A stretch of 64,000 nt of DNA from NCBI RefSeq assembly GCF_030913705.1, contig NZ_CP133190.1, positions 1,178,001 to 1,242,000 on the forward strand, written 5' to 3'. A program made the position numbers and the translations under genes. Positions 16,951 through 25,510 of the stretch are shown piece by piece. Origin of the DNA: Anaerocolumna sp. MB42-C2 (lineage in GTDB: Bacteria > Bacillota > Clostridia > Lachnospirales > Lachnospiraceae). Within the stretch, counting starts at the first letter, position 1. Each line of letters starts with the position of its first letter. The notes beneath the pieces are model-generated. The model made no database searches and was not told the origin of the DNA. It was given only the letters and a program-made list of their open reading frames with translations.

Positions 16951-18228
16951 ATGTTAGATTTAAAATTTGTCAGAGAAAATCCTGAAATCGTAAAACAGAA
17001 TATCAGAAATAAATTTCAGGACAGTAAACTTGGCCTTGTTGATGAAGTTATCGCTTTGGATGTAGAAAGCAGAAATGCAAAACAGGAGGCAGATTCCTTA
17101 CGTTCCGAGAGAAATAAAGTGTCCAAACAGATCGGCGGCCTGATGGCACAGGGGAAGAAAGAAGAAGCAGAAGTATTAAAAAAGCAAATCACTTTAGATA
17201 CGGAGCATTTGGCAGAACTGGAAGCGAAAGAAAGTGATTTGGAAGAAAGAATCAAAAAAATAATGATGACCATTCCTAATATCATTGATCCCAGTGTACC
17301 AATCGGTAAAGATGACAGTGAAAATGTTGAGGTTCAACGTTACGGTGAGCCTGTTGTTCCTGATTTTGAAATTCCATACCATACTGACATTATGGAAAAA
17401 TTGGAAGGAATTGATCTTGACAGTGCAAGAAAAGTAGCAGGAAACGGTTTTTATTATTTAATGGGAGATATTGCAAGATTACACTCCGCAGTAATTTCTT
17501 ATGCAAGAGATTTTATGATTGAACGCGGTTTCAAATACTGTATTCCGCCTTTTATGATTCGCAGCGACGTTGTCACCGGAGTTATGAGTTTTGCTGAGAT
17601 GGATGCCATGATGTATAAAATCGAAGGAGAAGATCTATATCTTATCGGAACCAGTGAACATTCCATGATAGGTAAATTTATAGATACCATCCTGCCTGAG
17701 ACTACCCTTCCTCAGACTTTAACCAGCTACTCACCTTGTTTCCGTAAAGAAAAAGGTGCTCACGGTTTGGAAGAGCGAGGTGTATACCGTATTCACCAAT
17801 TCGAAAAACAAGAGATGATTGTCGTATGTAAACCGGAGGAAAGCAAAATGTGGTTTGATAAGTTATGGCAGAACACCGTTGACTTATTCCGAACTCTGGA
17901 TATACCTGTAAGAACCCTGGAATGCTGTTCCGGCGATCTGGCAGACCTTAAGGTAAAATCAATCGATGTAGAGGCTTGGTCTCCCAGACAGAAAAAGTAC
18001 TTTGAAGTGGGAAGCTGCTCCAACTTAGGGGATGCACAGGCCAGACGTCTTAAAATCCGCGTAGTCGGCGAAGACGGTAAATATTTTGCACATACCCTAA
18101 ATAATACTGTAGTTGCCCCTCCGAGAATGCTTATTGCTTTCTTAGAAAACAATTTAAATGCGGACGGCTCAGTAAATATTCCTGTTGCCCTGCAGCCATA
18201 TATGGGTGGAAAGACTATAATAAAATAA
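16951..18228 (+). CDS. serS: Seryl-tRNA synthetase
   Basis: 425 residues, the usual length. The N-terminus (MLDLKFVRENPEIVKQNIRNK) begins the long antiparallel coiled coil (about 27-105) that grips the tRNA-Ser long arm. The class II catalytic core follows with motif 2 (SPCFRKEKGAHG...GVYRIHQFEKQEM) and motif 3 (NNTVVAPPRMLIAFLENN). It charges tRNA-Ser with serine in the cytoplasm. AAGGAGG lies 7 bases before the ATG. Expression is controlled by the T-box leader directly upstream. It appears complete. Confidence 0.97.
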   Translation: MLDLKFVRENPEIVKQNIRNKFQDSKLGLVDEVIALDVESRNAKQEADSLRSERNKVSKQIGGLMAQGKKEEAEVLKKQITLDTEHLAELEAKESDLEERIKKIMMTIPNIIDPSVPIGKDDSENVEVQRYGEPVVPDFEIPYHTDIMEKLEGIDLDSARKVAGNGFYYLMGDIARLHSAVISYARDFMIERGFKYCIPPFMIRSDVVTGVMSFAEMDAMMYKIEGEDLYLIGTSEHSMIGKFIDTILPETTLPQTLTSYSPCFRKEKGAHGLEERGVYRIHQFEKQEMIVVCKPEESKMWFDKLWQNTVDLFRTLDIPVRTLECCSGDLADLKVKSIDVEAWSPRQKKYFEVGSCSNLGDAQARRLKIRVVGEDGKYFAHTLNNTVVAPPRMLIAFLENNLNADGSVNIPVALQPYMGGKTIIK

Positions 18229-18290
18229 GGAATAGTCCTTTCCCGGACTCAGGCGCTGACGCGCTGTCACTTTAGTAATAAACAATAACG

Positions 18291-18360
18291 GCACCCCAAA
18301 CTGATCATCAGGAAACCTTTCAAATGATAACACAGGTTTTATTCTAATTGGGGTGCTTTA
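18291..18360 (+). terminator. Hairpin after serS
   Basis: GCACCCCAA pairs with TTGGGGTGC, enclosing smaller hairpins, and is followed by TTTA. It ends about 20 bases before the next start codon and so probably separates serS from the transporter gene. Confidence 0.65.
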
Positions 18361-18378
18361 TAGATATGAGGAAATATT

Positions 18379-19317
18379 ATGACATCTTTTAAGACAAATA
18401 GTAATCTGGTTGGGCACATAACTGCGATTTTTACGGTTATTATCTGGGGAACGACCTTTATTTCAACCAAGGTTCTGTTAAATACTTTTACACCTGTAGA
18501 AATTCTTTTTATACGATTTACCATTGGATATCTGGCTCTGTTTCTTTTATCTCCTCACAAAGTGAAGATGTTTGACCGTAAACATGAACTCTTATTTATC
18601 GGCGCAGGTTTAAGCGGTGTTACTTTGTATTTTCTTCTGGAAAATATAGCTTTAACTTATACTTTTGCCTCCAATGTCGGAATCGTTGTATCCATTGCAC
18701 CAATCTTTACAGCAGTGTTAGCCCATATGTTCTTAGACGGTGAAAAGCTGAAGCCATCCTTTTTTGCCGGTTTTCTAATAGCAATGGCAGGTATATTCCT
18801 TATCAGTTATAATGGAAGTACCGTATTAAAACTTAACCCCTTGGGAGATATCCTTGCTATTTTGGCAGCTTTTGTCTGGGGTTTTTACTCCATCTTTTCC
18901 AAAAAAATCAGCAGTTTAGGTTATCCTACCATAACTGCCACCAGAAAAATCTTTTTCTACGGTTTATTATTTATGCTTCCGTCATTATTTTATTTTAATA
19001 TAAGTCTATCCTGGAATCAGCTTCTCAAACCTATTAACCTGCTTAATATTTTATATTTGGGGTTTGGAGCTTCAGCTCTGTGCTTTGTTACCTGGAACCT
19101 GGCTGCTAAATTATTGGGAGCAGTTAAGGCCAGTGTGTATATTTACATAATTCCGGTAATTACAGTAATTGTATCTTTTCTAATCCTGCATGAGAAAATT
19201 ACAGGTGTATCTGCTTTTGGTATCGTCCTTACCCTTTTAGGTTTAATCTTCTCAGAAAGTAAATTTAAATTTGAAAAAGGAAAAATCCCTATTTTAAGCA
19301 GATTATTTAATTCATAG
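18379..19317 (+). CDS. EamA/DMT family transporter
   Basis: 312 residues with about ten hydrophobic helices forming two EamA halves (about 12-140 and 155-290). The start (AIFTVIIWGTTFISTKVLLNTFTPVEILFIRF) is characteristic of RhaT/YdcZ-like drug/metabolite transporters. It probably exports an amino acid or other metabolite; the substrate is unknown. ATGAGGAAATATT precedes the ATG. It is isolated from serS by a hairpin. Confidence 0.9.
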   Translation: MTSFKTNSNLVGHITAIFTVIIWGTTFISTKVLLNTFTPVEILFIRFTIGYLALFLLSPHKVKMFDRKHELLFIGAGLSGVTLYFLLENIALTYTFASNVGIVVSIAPIFTAVLAHMFLDGEKLKPSFFAGFLIAMAGIFLISYNGSTVLKLNPLGDILAILAAFVWGFYSIFSKKISSLGYPTITATRKIFFYGLLFMLPSLFYFNISLSWNQLLKPINLLNILYLGFGASALCFVTWNLAAKLLGAVKASVYIYIIPVITVIVSFLILHEKITGVSAFGIVLTLLGLIFSESKFKFEKGKIPILSRLFNS

Positions 19318-19370
19318 ATTTATTGAAATAAGGAAAAATCCATAGAGGTATTCAATAATAAATAAAATCG

Positions 19371-19430
19371 GCAAAAGTGCTGTGTGCTTCTAACTATCAT
19401 CCCGGTTGAAAGACACATAACTTCTGCCTG
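19371..19430. terminator. Imperfect hairpin between convergent genes
   Basis: GGCAAAAGTGCTGTGTGCTT can pair imperfectly with AAAGACACATAACTTCTGCC between the EamA gene (+) and the isomerase gene (-). It is a weak terminator candidate. Confidence 0.35.
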
Positions 19431-19442
19431 TTTTAACTTATC

Positions 19443-20204
19443 TTATTTACTGGAATCAAAAAGTAATTTGGCATCCTTTAAGTTCTCAATACGGTTCTCT
19501 ATGAGCTTACCCTCTAATCCCATATAACCCTCATAACCCGTCTTCTGAATTATGCGAAAGATTTCGGCATAGTTGATTTCACCCTTAGTAATATTACCTC
19601 TGCCCGGATTTCCTGCACAGTGAAAATGACCTATATCTGCTATATGCTCCGTAATGGTTTGAATAAGATTGCCCTCAGACACCTGAAAATGATAAATATC
19701 GTATAATAGCTTGACATTCTTACTATCCACTTCTTTAATCAGCCTAAAAGCTTCTTTCGAATCAGTCAGGAAATAACCGGGATGATCCATCAAATTTAGC
19801 GGTTCTACAACTAACGTTATATCATTTTTCTTTAGGACCACATCGCATTCCCTTAAACCTGTAACCATACTATCCCACTGTTCATTATAAGACTTTTCCG
19901 GTATGATATTCCCCACTTGGCTGATAAGAATTTTAACATCAAAGTCTTTGGCTGTCTTAATACTTTCTTCCAGACCTTTTTTATATTCCTGCCTTTTTAG
20001 CGGATCTAATAAGGTTACAAATTTAGTACAGAAACTAATGCATTTCATATTCAGCGTTTTTTGTCTTTCCAAGATGGTTTTAATATCTTTATCCCACCAA
20101 CTCCAGAATTCATAAGAAGTAATTCCTGCTTCTTTGGTTTTTTCCAATGCTTTAGAAAAAATCTCTCCTTGAAAAACCATATCTACACAAACATCAAAAT
20201 TCAT
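19443..20204 (-). CDS. Hydroxypyruvate isomerase-like TIM-barrel protein
   Basis: 253 residues. VVEPLNLMDHPGYFL, KLLYDIYHFQVSEGN, HFHCAGNPGRGN and GYMGLE match the hydroxypyruvate isomerase (Hyi) branch of AP-endonuclease-2-like TIM barrels and supply the Glu-Asp-His-Glu metal site. Family members interconvert hydroxypyruvate and tartronate semialdehyde or isomerise related ketoses; the real substrate is uncertain. The gene is on the same strand as the fucose-isomerase-like gene but 470 bases away, so a common sugar function is only suggested. Confidence 0.85.
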   Translation of the reverse strand: MNFDVCVDMVFQGEIFSKALEKTKEAGITSYEFWSWWDKDIKTILERQKTLNMKCISFCTKFVTLLDPLKRQEYKKGLEESIKTAKDFDVKILISQVGNIIPEKSYNEQWDSMVTGLRECDVVLKKNDITLVVEPLNLMDHPGYFLTDSKEAFRLIKEVDSKNVKLLYDIYHFQVSEGNLIQTITEHIADIGHFHCAGNPGRGNITKGEINYAEIFRIIQKTGYEGYMGLEGKLIENRIENLKDAKLLFDSSK

Positions 20205-20229
20205 ATATTACCCCCAAACTATAAGTTTT

Positions 20230-20355
20230 ATATCTATATACTGCTTTCTGCCTTTATATATTCCTGCCGTTATATTTCTGTTTGTATACTTCCGTTTATA
20301 TGTTTCTGTCAATATATTCTTTCCTTATGTTTTGCCCTTACATGCTGCCTTTATA
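20230..20355. repeat. Degenerate tandem repeat, about 13-16 bp unit
   Basis: About nine loosely conserved units of the form TTATATNTTTCTGCC follow one another (for example GTTATATTTCTGT, TTGTATACTTCCGT, TTATATGTTTCTGT). They lie directly upstream of the isomerase gene, in its leader or promoter region. Confidence 0.5.
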
Positions 20356-20564
20356 TCCCTAACTTCTTTGATTCTCCCGGCTGAATACATATAACTTCTT
20401 CTCCCAATTTAAACCAGATATCCACAGAAGACGGATTATAAACCTTGTCCCGATTTACACTGAATATTAGATTTATATTCTCCAAATGCATAGGACATAT
20501 GCTTTGGTTTTATTCTTTGGGTATAGAAACTGCAGTTTCATGTGTAATTCTCCTTAAATATCAC

Positions 20565-20611
20565 AATAAGATGCCTTTGAATGATTTGAGAAATCTTCAA
20601 GGCATCTTATT
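20565..20611 (-). terminator. Terminator hairpin after the fucose-isomerase-like gene
   Basis: AATAAGATGCCTTTGA pairs with TTCAAGGCATCTTATT about 65 bases beyond the stop codon of the minus-strand gene. Confidence 0.72.
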
Positions 20612-20675
20612 TCATTTATTATTTCAGATTATTCAATATTAAAATATCTCTTAATTTACCCAGTTCCTGATTCCA

Positions 20676-22151
20676 TTAAGCAAATGGATTTTCAGTTTTA
20701 TATAACATTCCTTTTGGCTGATTGAAGCCGATTTCTTCTACTGCAACTCCTAAATATTTAAATACTTCATAAATGGATTTGCCGAAGTGTCCGAATGCAA
20801 CTGCTCCATGGTGAGGATAATTACCCTCAACTAATACATGGCGGTAAAATCTTCCCATTTCAGGAATTGCAAATACACCGATTGCTCCAAAAGAACGGGT
20901 TGCTACAGGAAGTACTTCACCTTGTGCAATATAGCCTCTTAGTTTAGCATCTGCAGTACTTTGTAAACGATAAAATGTGATATCTCCAGGTACGATATCT
21001 CCTTCTAAGGTTCCCTGAGTAACTTCTTCCGGAAGACTTCTGGCCATAATCATCTGATATTTCATTGCACAGAAAGATAATTTGCCTGCTGCTGTATTAC
21101 CGCAGTGGAAGCCCATGAATGTATCTTTATGGGTATAGTTGAATTTGCCTTTAATATCTGCTTCGTACATATCTGCAGGAACAGTATTGTTAATATCCAA
21201 TAAAGTAACAGCATCTTTACTGATTACAGTACCGATAAATTCACTTAATGCACCATAAATATCAACTTCGCAGGAAACCGGAATACCCATTGCTGTTAAA
21301 CGGCTGTTAACATAGCAGGGAACAAATCCGAATTGGGTCTGGAATGCAGGCCAGCATTTTCCGGCAATTGCAACATATTCTCTGGAACCTTTGTGAGCTT
21401 CTGTCCAGTCTAATAAGGTCAGCTCATATTGAGCTAATTTAGGTAAGATTTCAGGTTTTAAATTACCTTTACCAAGTTCTTCTTCCATACTCTTAACCAC
21501 TTCCGGAATTCTCTCATCACCGGCATGTTTATTAAAAGCTTCAAATAAATCAAGTTCAGAATTTTCTTCAATTTCAACACCTAAATTGTAAAGTTGTTGA
21601 ATTGGTGCATTACATGCTAAGAAATCCTGAGGACGCGGTCCGAAAGATATAATCTTTAAGTTATTTAGACCAATAATTGCACGGGCTATCGGTAAAAATT
21701 CACCAATCATATCTGCACATTCAATCGCAGTGCCAACCGGATATTCCGGTATATACGCTTTGATATTACGAAGTTTTAAATTATAGCTTGCATTTAACAT
21801 GCCGCAGTAAGCATCCCCACGGCCGCCTACTAAATTATCTCCTGTTTCTTCTGCTGCTGCGACAAACATAACCGGTCCGTTAAATTCTTTTGCTAATAAG
21901 GTTTCTGCAGATTCGGGTCCAAAGTTACCAAGATATACAACCAATGCATTACATCCGGCTTCGTTTACTTCTTTTAATGCGGTTCTCATATGGATTTCAT
22001 TTTCAACACAGGTTGGACATTCGAAAATTTCACCATATTTTTCTGTAAATTCTTTTACTACTGCTTTTCTTCTGGATACAGATAAGCTCATTGGAAAACA
22101 ATCACGGCTTACTGCAACAATACCTAATTTAACTTCAGGTAAATTATTCAT
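20676..22151 (-). CDS. L-fucose isomerase-like protein
   Basis: 491 residues of the L-fucose/L-arabinose isomerase superfamily. Visible blocks are LGIVAVSRDCFPMSLS at the N-terminus, the VVYLGNFGPE and FVAAAEETGDNL region, SCEVDIYGALSEFIG (acidic metal ligand), NYTHKDTFMGFHCGNT and a C-terminal HHGAVAFGHFG. The enzyme should interconvert a keto- and aldo-sugar with a divalent metal, but these divergent members may act on other substrates. It follows the DUF4867 gene by about 100 bases on the same strand, with a short hairpin between, and a ROK regulator lies upstream. Confidence 0.85.
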   Translation of the reverse strand: MNNLPEVKLGIVAVSRDCFPMSLSVSRRKAVVKEFTEKYGEIFECPTCVENEIHMRTALKEVNEAGCNALVVYLGNFGPESAETLLAKEFNGPVMFVAAAEETGDNLVGGRGDAYCGMLNASYNLKLRNIKAYIPEYPVGTAIECADMIGEFLPIARAIIGLNNLKIISFGPRPQDFLACNAPIQQLYNLGVEIEENSELDLFEAFNKHAGDERIPEVVKSMEEELGKGNLKPEILPKLAQYELTLLDWTEAHKGSREYVAIAGKCWPAFQTQFGFVPCYVNSRLTAMGIPVSCEVDIYGALSEFIGTVISKDAVTLLDINNTVPADMYEADIKGKFNYTHKDTFMGFHCGNTAAGKLSFCAMKYQMIMARSLPEEVTQGTLEGDIVPGDITFYRLQSTADAKLRGYIAQGEVLPVATRSFGAIGVFAIPEMGRFYRHVLVEGNYPHHGAVAFGHFGKSIYEVFKYLGVAVEEIGFNQPKGMLYKTENPFA

Positions 22152-22218
22152 TTTTATTATCCTCCACTTATTTAAAGTTATGGCGGTAATTTATAAGTCC
22201 GCCACACTAAGGTCTGAT

Positions 22219-22244
22219 CTTATACCACTTATTTCGGGTATAAG
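22219..22244. repeat. Inverted repeat between DUF4867 and isomerase genes
   Basis: CTTATACC and GGTATAAG form an 8-bp perfect stem with a 10-nt loop in the short gap inside the probable operon. It could tune relative expression by processing or attenuation. Confidence 0.5.
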
Positions 22245-22250
22245 TATAAT

Positions 22251-22877
22251 TTATGATATGGATATATTCTCACCGATTAATCCCACAAATGCTCCTTCAA
22301 TTTTAGCATCGGAATGTGCAATTAACCATTTATTTCTTGCAAATAATAATGAATCTTCTTTTGCCCCCATAGGTTTCATTACTAAATCCAAGTTGGTATC
22401 TTTCGGTAACACAACTACACACCTAAAACCTTTTCCGTCTACACCACAGGGCGCATAATGTAAGGTTGTGGCATACACTTCAATCATAGTGCCCGCCGGT
22501 ACTAAAAAGGCTTCAATTTTATCTGTGGCATAAGTATATTCCGGTGTAATATCCTGCTGCATACCAATTAATAAAATTAAATCCGTAGCTGCAACATTAA
22601 TTTCGGATGATCTGTGATATTCTGCTGCGTTCAAAAGATGGTTATGCCCGTTACAGTAACCGATTTGAATTGGAAGCCCACCGTACACACTGTCTGTAAA
22701 AGTCTTCATAATCGGAAGTTTTTCCAAAGTCTCAACTGACGGCTCATAAATAACACCCTCCGGAATCGGCGTCCCCTCCATCACAGTTAACAAATCTTTT
22801 AAATCATAATCTTTGGTCAGTATCCTGCCGTATTTGCCAAAAGATTCGTCTGTTACGTTCTTAATTTCCACGCCCAT
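22251..22877 (-). CDS. DUF4867 family protein
   Basis: 208 residues, beta-rich. HNHLLNAAEYHRSSEINVAATDLILLIG and IEAFLVPAGTMIEVYATTLHYAPC suggest a cupin-like fold with possible metal-binding His and Glu. It matches DUF4867, a family I know as a frequent neighbour of fucose-isomerase-like genes in clostridia; its role is unproven and could be handling of the same sugar (for example mutarotase- or lyase-like). AGAAAGGAAG precedes the ATG. It is probably the first gene of a two-gene operon with the isomerase. Confidence 0.75.
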   Translation of the reverse strand: MGVEIKNVTDESFGKYGRILTKDYDLKDLLTVMEGTPIPEGVIYEPSVETLEKLPIMKTFTDSVYGGLPIQIGYCNGHNHLLNAAEYHRSSEINVAATDLILLIGMQQDITPEYTYATDKIEAFLVPAGTMIEVYATTLHYAPCGVDGKGFRCVVVLPKDTNLDLVMKPMGAKEDSLLFARNKWLIAHSDAKIEGAFVGLIGENISIS

Positions 22878-23068
22878 ACTACTTTCCTTCTTTCTTAAAA
22901 TTTTAAACCCAATACTAATTAAGCTAAACTTATAAGAGTCTAAGAGATAACATCTGCTCTATGTCCTGCAGATTAATTTCAAACTCTAAACTTTTACAAA
23001 GTGCTTTTCTAAAAGTATATTATTATTCTAATTTATTTTGAACAAACTGTCAATAGTTTTTATAAAAG

Positions 23069-23099
23069 AAGCTGCTGCAAAAAACTTATGCAACAGCTT
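23069..23099 (-). terminator. Terminator after the ROK regulator gene
   Basis: AAGCTGCTGCA and TGCAACAGCTT pair around a short AT-rich loop directly after the minus-strand stop codon, followed on that strand by CTTTTAT. Confidence 0.72.
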
Positions 23100-23107
23100 T
23101 AGTAGCC

Positions 23108-24235
23108 CTATATAGATTCAATAAATTTGTTAACAAGCTGCAGCGCTGCGCCAATGGCAGTAGCTCTGCTTTGATAACCGGTCAGTTTAAAATATTCCCC
23201 GCTTTTCTCAAAAAAGTTACGCTCTGCCAAACGCTTTTTGATTTCGTCCAGGTAAGGGTCCAGATACTGGGCTAATACACCTCCCAAAACCACGTCACTA
23301 TCATATACCATATAAATATTATTAATACCCATACATAAGTATTCCAGATATTCGTCCCAGATTTTTAAATATTTTTTATTTCCTACTGTCAGTTCAGAAA
23401 AGAAATCCTCAATCTGACATCCTAAATCATCAGAAATCCTGGCAGTTGAGATGTAAGCTTCCAGACATCCTTTCTGTCCGCAGTTACAGAGTCTGCCACC
23501 CGGTGAGATGGTCATATGGCCAAATTCACCTGCTCTATGATGATGCCCTTTATATAATTCATCCTTTTTAATAATACAGCCGCCCACACCTTTTCCGACA
23601 GAGAGGTATGCCTTATCTTCCCCCTTGGAGTTATTCCATAATTCAGTAAATGCACCGGCATTGGCGTCATTATCAACAATACACGGATAATCAATCGCAT
23701 GGGTCAATTTACTGATAGGATACCTGTTTACTCCTATGGAGGGTGCCTTAATAATATATTCTTTCTCCTGATCAAAAACTCCGGGCACAGCAATTCCGAC
23801 TCCAAGAATCTTACTTTTATCAAAATGATTGTGTTCAATGATATTATGAACCAAATATCCTAAGTAGCGGCTGTATTCCTCTTCTTCCGAGAAAGTTTTT
23901 ACATATTTTTCGTAATCTAATACCGTACCGTATAAATCGATTGCTAAGATACTGACATGATTTTTTCTGATTTCAAGCCCTATGGTTATTCTGGCGTTAT
24001 GAACTGGAGTAATCACCTGTGCTTTTCTTCCGCCGGTTGACTGAAAATTCCCGACATATTCAATTAATTCTTCTTCTGTCAATTCCTTTAGATTTTGATT
24101 TACCGTCGGTAGACTTAAGGATAACCTTGCAGCTATTTCCTGCCTGGCTATTTCCCTGTTATTGTAAATCAACCTGTAGATACGGTTTTTATTCATTTTT
24201 TTAACTTCAATCGATGTAATCTTTTTTCCTGTCAA
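23108..24235 (-). CDS. ROK family transcriptional regulator (XylR/NagC-like)
   Basis: 375 residues. An N-terminal winged helix (about 10-70: NREIARQEIAARLSLSLPTVNQNLKEL) is followed by a ROK sugar-kinase-like domain with the ATP/sugar region (VGIAVPGVFD), the acidic DNDANAGAFTE block and the ROK cysteine motif CNCGQKGCLE that binds zinc. This fits a sugar-responsive repressor rather than a kinase because of the DNA-binding domain. It is upstream of and co-directional with the DUF4867/isomerase pair, separated by a terminator, and is the natural candidate regulator. Confidence 0.9.
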   Translation of the reverse strand: MTGKKITSIEVKKMNKNRIYRLIYNNREIARQEIAARLSLSLPTVNQNLKELTEEELIEYVGNFQSTGGRKAQVITPVHNARITIGLEIRKNHVSILAIDLYGTVLDYEKYVKTFSEEEEYSRYLGYLVHNIIEHNHFDKSKILGVGIAVPGVFDQEKEYIIKAPSIGVNRYPISKLTHAIDYPCIVDNDANAGAFTELWNNSKGEDKAYLSVGKGVGGCIIKKDELYKGHHHRAGEFGHMTISPGGRLCNCGQKGCLEAYISTARISDDLGCQIEDFFSELTVGNKKYLKIWDEYLEYLCMGINNIYMVYDSDVVLGGVLAQYLDPYLDEIKKRLAERNFFEKSGEYFKLTGYQSRATAIGAALQLVNKFIESI

Positions 24236-24337
24236 CTCTTCACCACCTGCATCAAATCCTTTTCTCTGTATTATAACTGCTGCAAGGTATTATGGCAAGG
24301 GCATGTTGATTTCAGGATAATGTACTGTTATAAGCTT

Positions 24338-24501
24338 GTTACTGTTCACAGGCAACAAACGCGACGTGTTTTTTGTGAGTGTATTGTCACAAAAAACCGG
24401 AGAATTGCAGCGTAGGAACGCTGCCTCCTCGTTTTGTGTGCATCGACAAGCGTGTTATTGTTCGCGGAACTGCTGTTTTTTGCAGGGGAGTGAACAGTAA
24501 T
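24338..24501 (+). repeat. MITE-like palindromic repeat, copy A (164 bp)
   Basis: Terminal inverted repeats TTACTGTTCAC/GTGAACAGTAA (11 bp) enclose three internal hairpins, including GCAGCG-TAGGAA-CGCTGC and TTTTTTGTGA/TCACAAAAAA. A second copy lies inverted at 27464-27624, matching over its whole length apart from scattered changes. It has no coding capacity. It sits between the ROK gene and the next gene. Confidence 0.85.
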
Positions 24502-24553
24502 ATAACTTCATAATTTCTAAAAAAACTAAGTAGGACAGTTCAGTTGATACTTT

Positions 24554-25201
24554 TTACATATCAGCGAAAATATCCGTTTCTATATTATCTTCAGATATAC
24601 TGAAGTTTGCTTCATACTTTTCTACTGCCTGAAGCATTATATTTTTAAGGTTCCGTTCTATATCTGCCGCCTTTCTTTTTAATTCTTCGCCAATATCTTT
24701 TTGATTTATAGAATAGGATATATTGGATTTTAAATTTTTTTCATATTTGGTATTAATGAATTCTTCACCTTTTCCTGTATAATCAACTCTATCCGAATCT
24801 ATTGTCTCTAAGACATCTGCTAATTTACTTACTCTGCTTATTCTTTCAAATGGTATTGTACCGGTAATTACCTGGTTTTTCCCGATACGGATCTTATATT
24901 CCATTTCATTATATGGTAAATTATCTTCCGGCTCTTCTTGTGCAATTACATCCTTGCCCGTAACCATGGTGTACATATTTTGGGGCCCATCAGGTATATA
25001 TGGACTGTAAATCAGTTTTTCACGGACCGTACGGCCGCTGGCGGTTAAATACTCCGCAAGAAATTCTTCGAATTCTTTATTTGTCCCCTTTCTTTTTTCA
25101 ACCTTTTCCGGTATATTAAGCTTCTCGTCAAACCGTTTTGAGAACTGTTTTATTAATTTACCCTCATTATCCGCTATTTTAATATCTATATCAATTAACA
25201 T
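24554..25201 (-). CDS. Hypothetical protein
   Basis: 215 residues, charged and soluble, not recognised. It starts MLIDIDIKIADNEGKLIKQF with beta character. The middle (about 50-130) is mixed, and the C-terminal third is a probable alpha-helical/coiled-coil segment (IGEELKRKAADIERNLKNIMLQAVEKYEANF) ending in acidic residues. There is no signal peptide or membrane segment. It lies alone between repeat copy A and a divergently transcribed diguanylate cyclase. Coding is supported by length, codon pattern and the acidic/basic balance; a ribosome binding site is not obvious. Confidence 0.6.
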   Translation of the reverse strand: MLIDIDIKIADNEGKLIKQFSKRFDEKLNIPEKVEKRKGTNKEFEEFLAEYLTASGRTVREKLIYSPYIPDGPQNMYTMVTGKDVIAQEEPEDNLPYNEMEYKIRIGKNQVITGTIPFERISRVSKLADVLETIDSDRVDYTGKGEEFINTKYEKNLKSNISYSINQKDIGEELKRKAADIERNLKNIMLQAVEKYEANFSISEDNIETDIFADM

Positions 25202-25510
25202 CCGATCACCCTATAATTTTCAGTTTTTTACTATTTATATGATTATCGGATTAAACTCTAATTCCAAATACCTATATTTTGGTATTTTTAAGCTAAGTAT
25301 TTTTAAGCTAAATATTTCTAGTTAATTTAATTGTAATTCATTGTTAATTTCATAACAATTCCCATCCTTAATTATTTCTGATTTTATATCATAAATCCAA
25401 ATAAATCTCGTTTCTATTCTTGACTTTACTTAAAAGCCAGGTATAATACTAGCAGGGATATATTGGTTATAAGGTTATGTAAGACTAGTTTAATAAGGAA
25501 AGAGGTAACT
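25202..25510. other. Divergent intergenic region upstream of diguanylate cyclase
   Basis: About 300 AT-rich bases between divergent genes. TTGACTTTACTT near 25421 followed by TATAAT near 25443 is a plausible promoter for the diguanylate cyclase gene. Two short direct repeats of TTTAAGCTAA occur near 25290-25315. Confidence 0.4.

Larger units (their letters stand above)
20205..20675. other. 470-base gene-free region with degenerate repeats
   Basis: Between the isomerase start and the end of the fucose-isomerase-like gene. It holds a degenerate tandem array (20230-20355), a terminator hairpin (20565-20611) and presumably the isomerase promoter. Short open frames here have low-complexity translations and no ribosome binding sites. 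Confidence 0.5.

Noticed and set aside
20230..20355. Possible CRISPR array.
   Set aside because: Units are short, degenerate and without spacers; no cas genes occur in the window.
20061..20642. Plus-strand open frames in the 470-base gap and over the isomerase gene.
   Set aside because: Their translations are Phe/Tyr/Cys-rich, lack ribosome binding sites, and come from the degenerate repeat and the antisense of a real gene.
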